Shown: positions 62,559 to 64,000 of the stretch, piece by piece
Layout: every line of letters begins with the position of its first letter
Position numbering within the stretch: the first letter of the stretch is position 1
Source: an uncultured Roseicyclus sp.
GTDB lineage: Bacteria; Pseudomonadota; Alphaproteobacteria; Rhodobacterales; Rhodobacteraceae
NCBI GenBank assembly: GCA_947500415.1
Contig: CANMRT010000001.1
Span: 1,266,982-1,330,981, forward strand
Reading direction: 5' to 3'
DNA length: 64,000 bases
Made by a program: the position numbers and the translations under genes
Notes under the pieces: model-generated
The model's database searches: none
Told to the model about the DNA's origin: nothing
What the model saw: the letters and a program-made list of their open reading frames with translations, nothing else

Positions 62559-63440
62559 ATGGATTATCCGGTTGCGATGGGGATTCACCCGAAGGTCACA
62601 GGCTTTTTCGACGAGGCAACGAACACGATCTCCTACGTGGTGCAAGAGCCCGACGGGCCTGCCTGCGCGATCATCGATACGGTTCTCGACATCGACTATG
62701 CCGCCGGGCGGATCACCCATGACAGCGCCGATGAGATCATCGCTTTCGTGCGCGAAAACGGGCTGGACGTGGCTTGGGTGATCGAGACCCATGTCCACGC
62801 CGACCACCTGTCTGCCGCGCCCTACATCCAGCAGGAATTGGGCGGCAAGATCGGCATTGGTGAGAAGATCACGCAAGTGCAGGAGGTCTTCGGCAAGGTC
62901 TTCAATGAGGGGACGGAATTTCAGCGTGACGGGTCGCAATTCGATGCCCTGTTTCGCGATGGAGATACCTACGAGGTTGGCACGATGACGTGCTTTGCCA
63001 TGGCCACGCCAGGCCACACGCCGGCTTGTATGGTCCATGTGGCGGGGGATGCGGCCTTTGTTGGGGATACGCTTTTCATGCCCGACGGAGGTTCGGCCCG
63101 GTGCGATTTCCCGGGTGGGGATGCGGGCGAACTCTACGATTCCATCCAGAAGGTCTTGAGCCTGCCGGACGCGATGCGCCTGTTCATTTGCCACGACTAT
63201 GGACCCGGAGGCCGCGCGATTGCCTGGGAGACAACAGTCGCCGAAGAGCGGGAACGCAACATTCATTTGGCCGGTGGAACTTCGCGTGAGGAGTTTATCC
63301 GCGTGCGCGAGGAGCGGGATGCCACGCTGGCGATGCCGAAGCTGATCATCCCGTCTTTGCAGGTGAATATGCGCGCCGGTGATATTCCGACCGATGGCGA
63401 GGGTCGGCCCGTGTTGAAGGTGCCGTTGAACGGGCTGTGA
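62559..63440 (+). CDS. MBL-fold hydrolase, persulfide-dioxygenase-like
   Basis: The 293-residue metallo-beta-lactamase-fold enzyme has the metal motif ETHVHADHLSA (HxHxDH), TPGHTPA and the late CHDYGPGG His. This resembles ETHE1/BLH-type persulfide dioxygenases. With the two YeeE/YedE proteins it forms a sulfide/persulfide handling unit often under a BigR-type repressor; no such repressor is in the window. The ATG at 62559 follows GGGAGGCTGCG. Confidence 0.9.
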   Translation: MDYPVAMGIHPKVTGFFDEATNTISYVVQEPDGPACAIIDTVLDIDYAAGRITHDSADEIIAFVRENGLDVAWVIETHVHADHLSAAPYIQQELGGKIGIGEKITQVQEVFGKVFNEGTEFQRDGSQFDALFRDGDTYEVGTMTCFAMATPGHTPACMVHVAGDAAFVGDTLFMPDGGSARCDFPGGDAGELYDSIQKVLSLPDAMRLFICHDYGPGGRAIAWETTVAEERERNIHLAGGTSREEFIRVREERDATLAMPKLIIPSLQVNMRAGDIPTDGEGRPVLKVPLNGL

Positions 63441-63563
63441 AGGCGGAGACGCTGGCCTTGCGGCCTTGCGGCCTCGCCCCTCCCGCCGTCCCGCGTGAGG
63501 GTTTTTACCGATGAGCGCAGAGACCGGGTTTGCCGTCAGATGTGAGTTGTATTGGCCAAGATG

Positions 63564-63591
63564 AAAAAGCGGCCGCCACGCGTCAGGCGGC
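63564..63591 (-). terminator. Terminator overlapping the stop of the rightmost gene
   Basis: GCCGCC (63572-63577) pairs with GGCGGC (63586-63591) around the stop codon, and on the minus strand a run of five T follows (63564-63568). Confidence 0.7.
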
Positions 63592-64000
63592 GAGCTTTGT
63601 CTGGGCCTCTGACAGGCGTGCGCGCCATTCTTCAACCGCTGGCGCGTGGGCTTTACGGGCGTCGTCCAACATCGATTGCAGGGCCTTCTTGGTGATTGGC
63701 CTGCCTTCGGATGGGCCTGAGATGACGGCTTCAATATCTTCCGGGGTGGCACCCCAGCGGCGGACGGGAAATTCGAAGAATTTGTAACGGCTGTCTTTGA
63801 TCGGGGTCAGACCGGTTGCGGGCATCTGGCGTGGGTTCAGCACGCCAAGGAGCGGATAGTAGACGCGCTTTTTCGCGCCAAGCCAGGCCGCCATCCATGA
63901 GAACGTGCTGACGCCTACGGCGACGTTATGTGCGTTCCGGATCGTCTCGAAGTCGTGCAGGACGGAGCCACCTTCGATGAAAGTTGCCTTTGGGAAGGCC
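63583..64000 (-). CDS. Glycosyltransferase-like protein, partial at window edge
   Basis: The frame stays open to the window edge, so only the C-terminal 138 residues are present. The sequence HDFETIRNAHNVAVGVSTF followed by SWMAAWLG resembles the conserved C-terminal motif (STFSWWAAWL) of alpha-1,2-fucosyltransferase-type (GT11) enzymes. An apparent start at 63894 is only an internal Met. The substrate is unknown; surface-polysaccharide synthesis is the likely context. Confidence 0.6.
   Translation of the reverse strand, partial: AFPKATFIEGGSVLHDFETIRNAHNVAVGVSTFSWMAAWLGAKKRVYYPLLGVLNPRQMPATGLTPIKDSRYKFFEFPVRRWGATPEDIEAVISGPSEGRPITKKALQSMLDDARKAHAPAVEEWRARLSEAQTKLAA

Overview
The window looks like a chromosome segment from a marine alphaproteobacterium of the Rhodobacteraceae (Roseobacter-type). 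The inference rests on gene content seen here: a sulfoacetaldehyde acetyltransferase/phosphate acetyltransferase pair, a MocR-type regulator, DppBC-type transporters with family 5 binding proteins, a YeeE/YedE plus persulfide-dioxygenase-like module, a PrtD-type secretion system, and GC-rich genes that mostly overlap by 4 bases. No species can be named from the sequence alone.

Left edge (1-539): the first bases of a minus-strand gene with a twin-arginine-like leader, yacG, and tRNA-Phe(GAA). Integrated island (540-15554): about 15 kb inserted at the 3' end of tRNA-Phe. It is bounded by a 15-base direct repeat (525-539 and 15540-15554), with paired GTGGGAC arm-type sites inside each end. It carries a tyrosine integrase, an excisionase-like protein, a HigBA-like toxin-antitoxin pair, a poly-gamma-glutamate hydrolase gene broken by an in-frame TGA, and defence-like cargo. 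The cargo is a three-gene unit (PLD-SNF2-type helicase, STAND-like NTPase with an atypical P-loop, TOPRIM protein) and a separate PLD-SF2 helicase gene split by a frameshift.

Core region 1 (15577-31184): a PfkB kinase/aminotransferase pair, a type I secretion ABC/HlyD pair, a small membrane protein, threonine aldolase, and a taurine/sulfonate module. That module holds a MocR regulator, a FAD-GcvT dehydrogenase, an omega-amino-acid:pyruvate aminotransferase, pta and xsc. Together these would convert an aminosulfonate to sulfoacetaldehyde and then to sulfite, acetyl phosphate and acetyl-CoA.

Core region 2 (31185-47705): a compact chemotaxis operon (STAS, CheY, CheA, CheW, CheR, CheY, unknown) without cheB. 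Then come secreted proteins of unknown role including a formylglycine-generating-enzyme-like protein, a four-gene cluster resembling mycobacterial decaprenylphosphoryl-arabinose synthesis (UbiA-HAD, GtrA, DprE1-like, DprE2-like), and a Sel1-type repeat protein.

Core region 3 (47706-64000): a five-copy palindromic repeat array, an oligopeptide-type ABC transporter whose operon contains an FkbM methyltransferase, two family 5 substrate-binding proteins, the NAD salvage pair pnuC/nadR, a universal stress protein, a DEAD-box RNA helicase, a sulfur module (two YeeE/YedE proteins plus an MBL-fold hydrolase) and a glycosyltransferase-like gene that runs off the end. No rRNA gene, insertion sequence or CRISPR array was seen.
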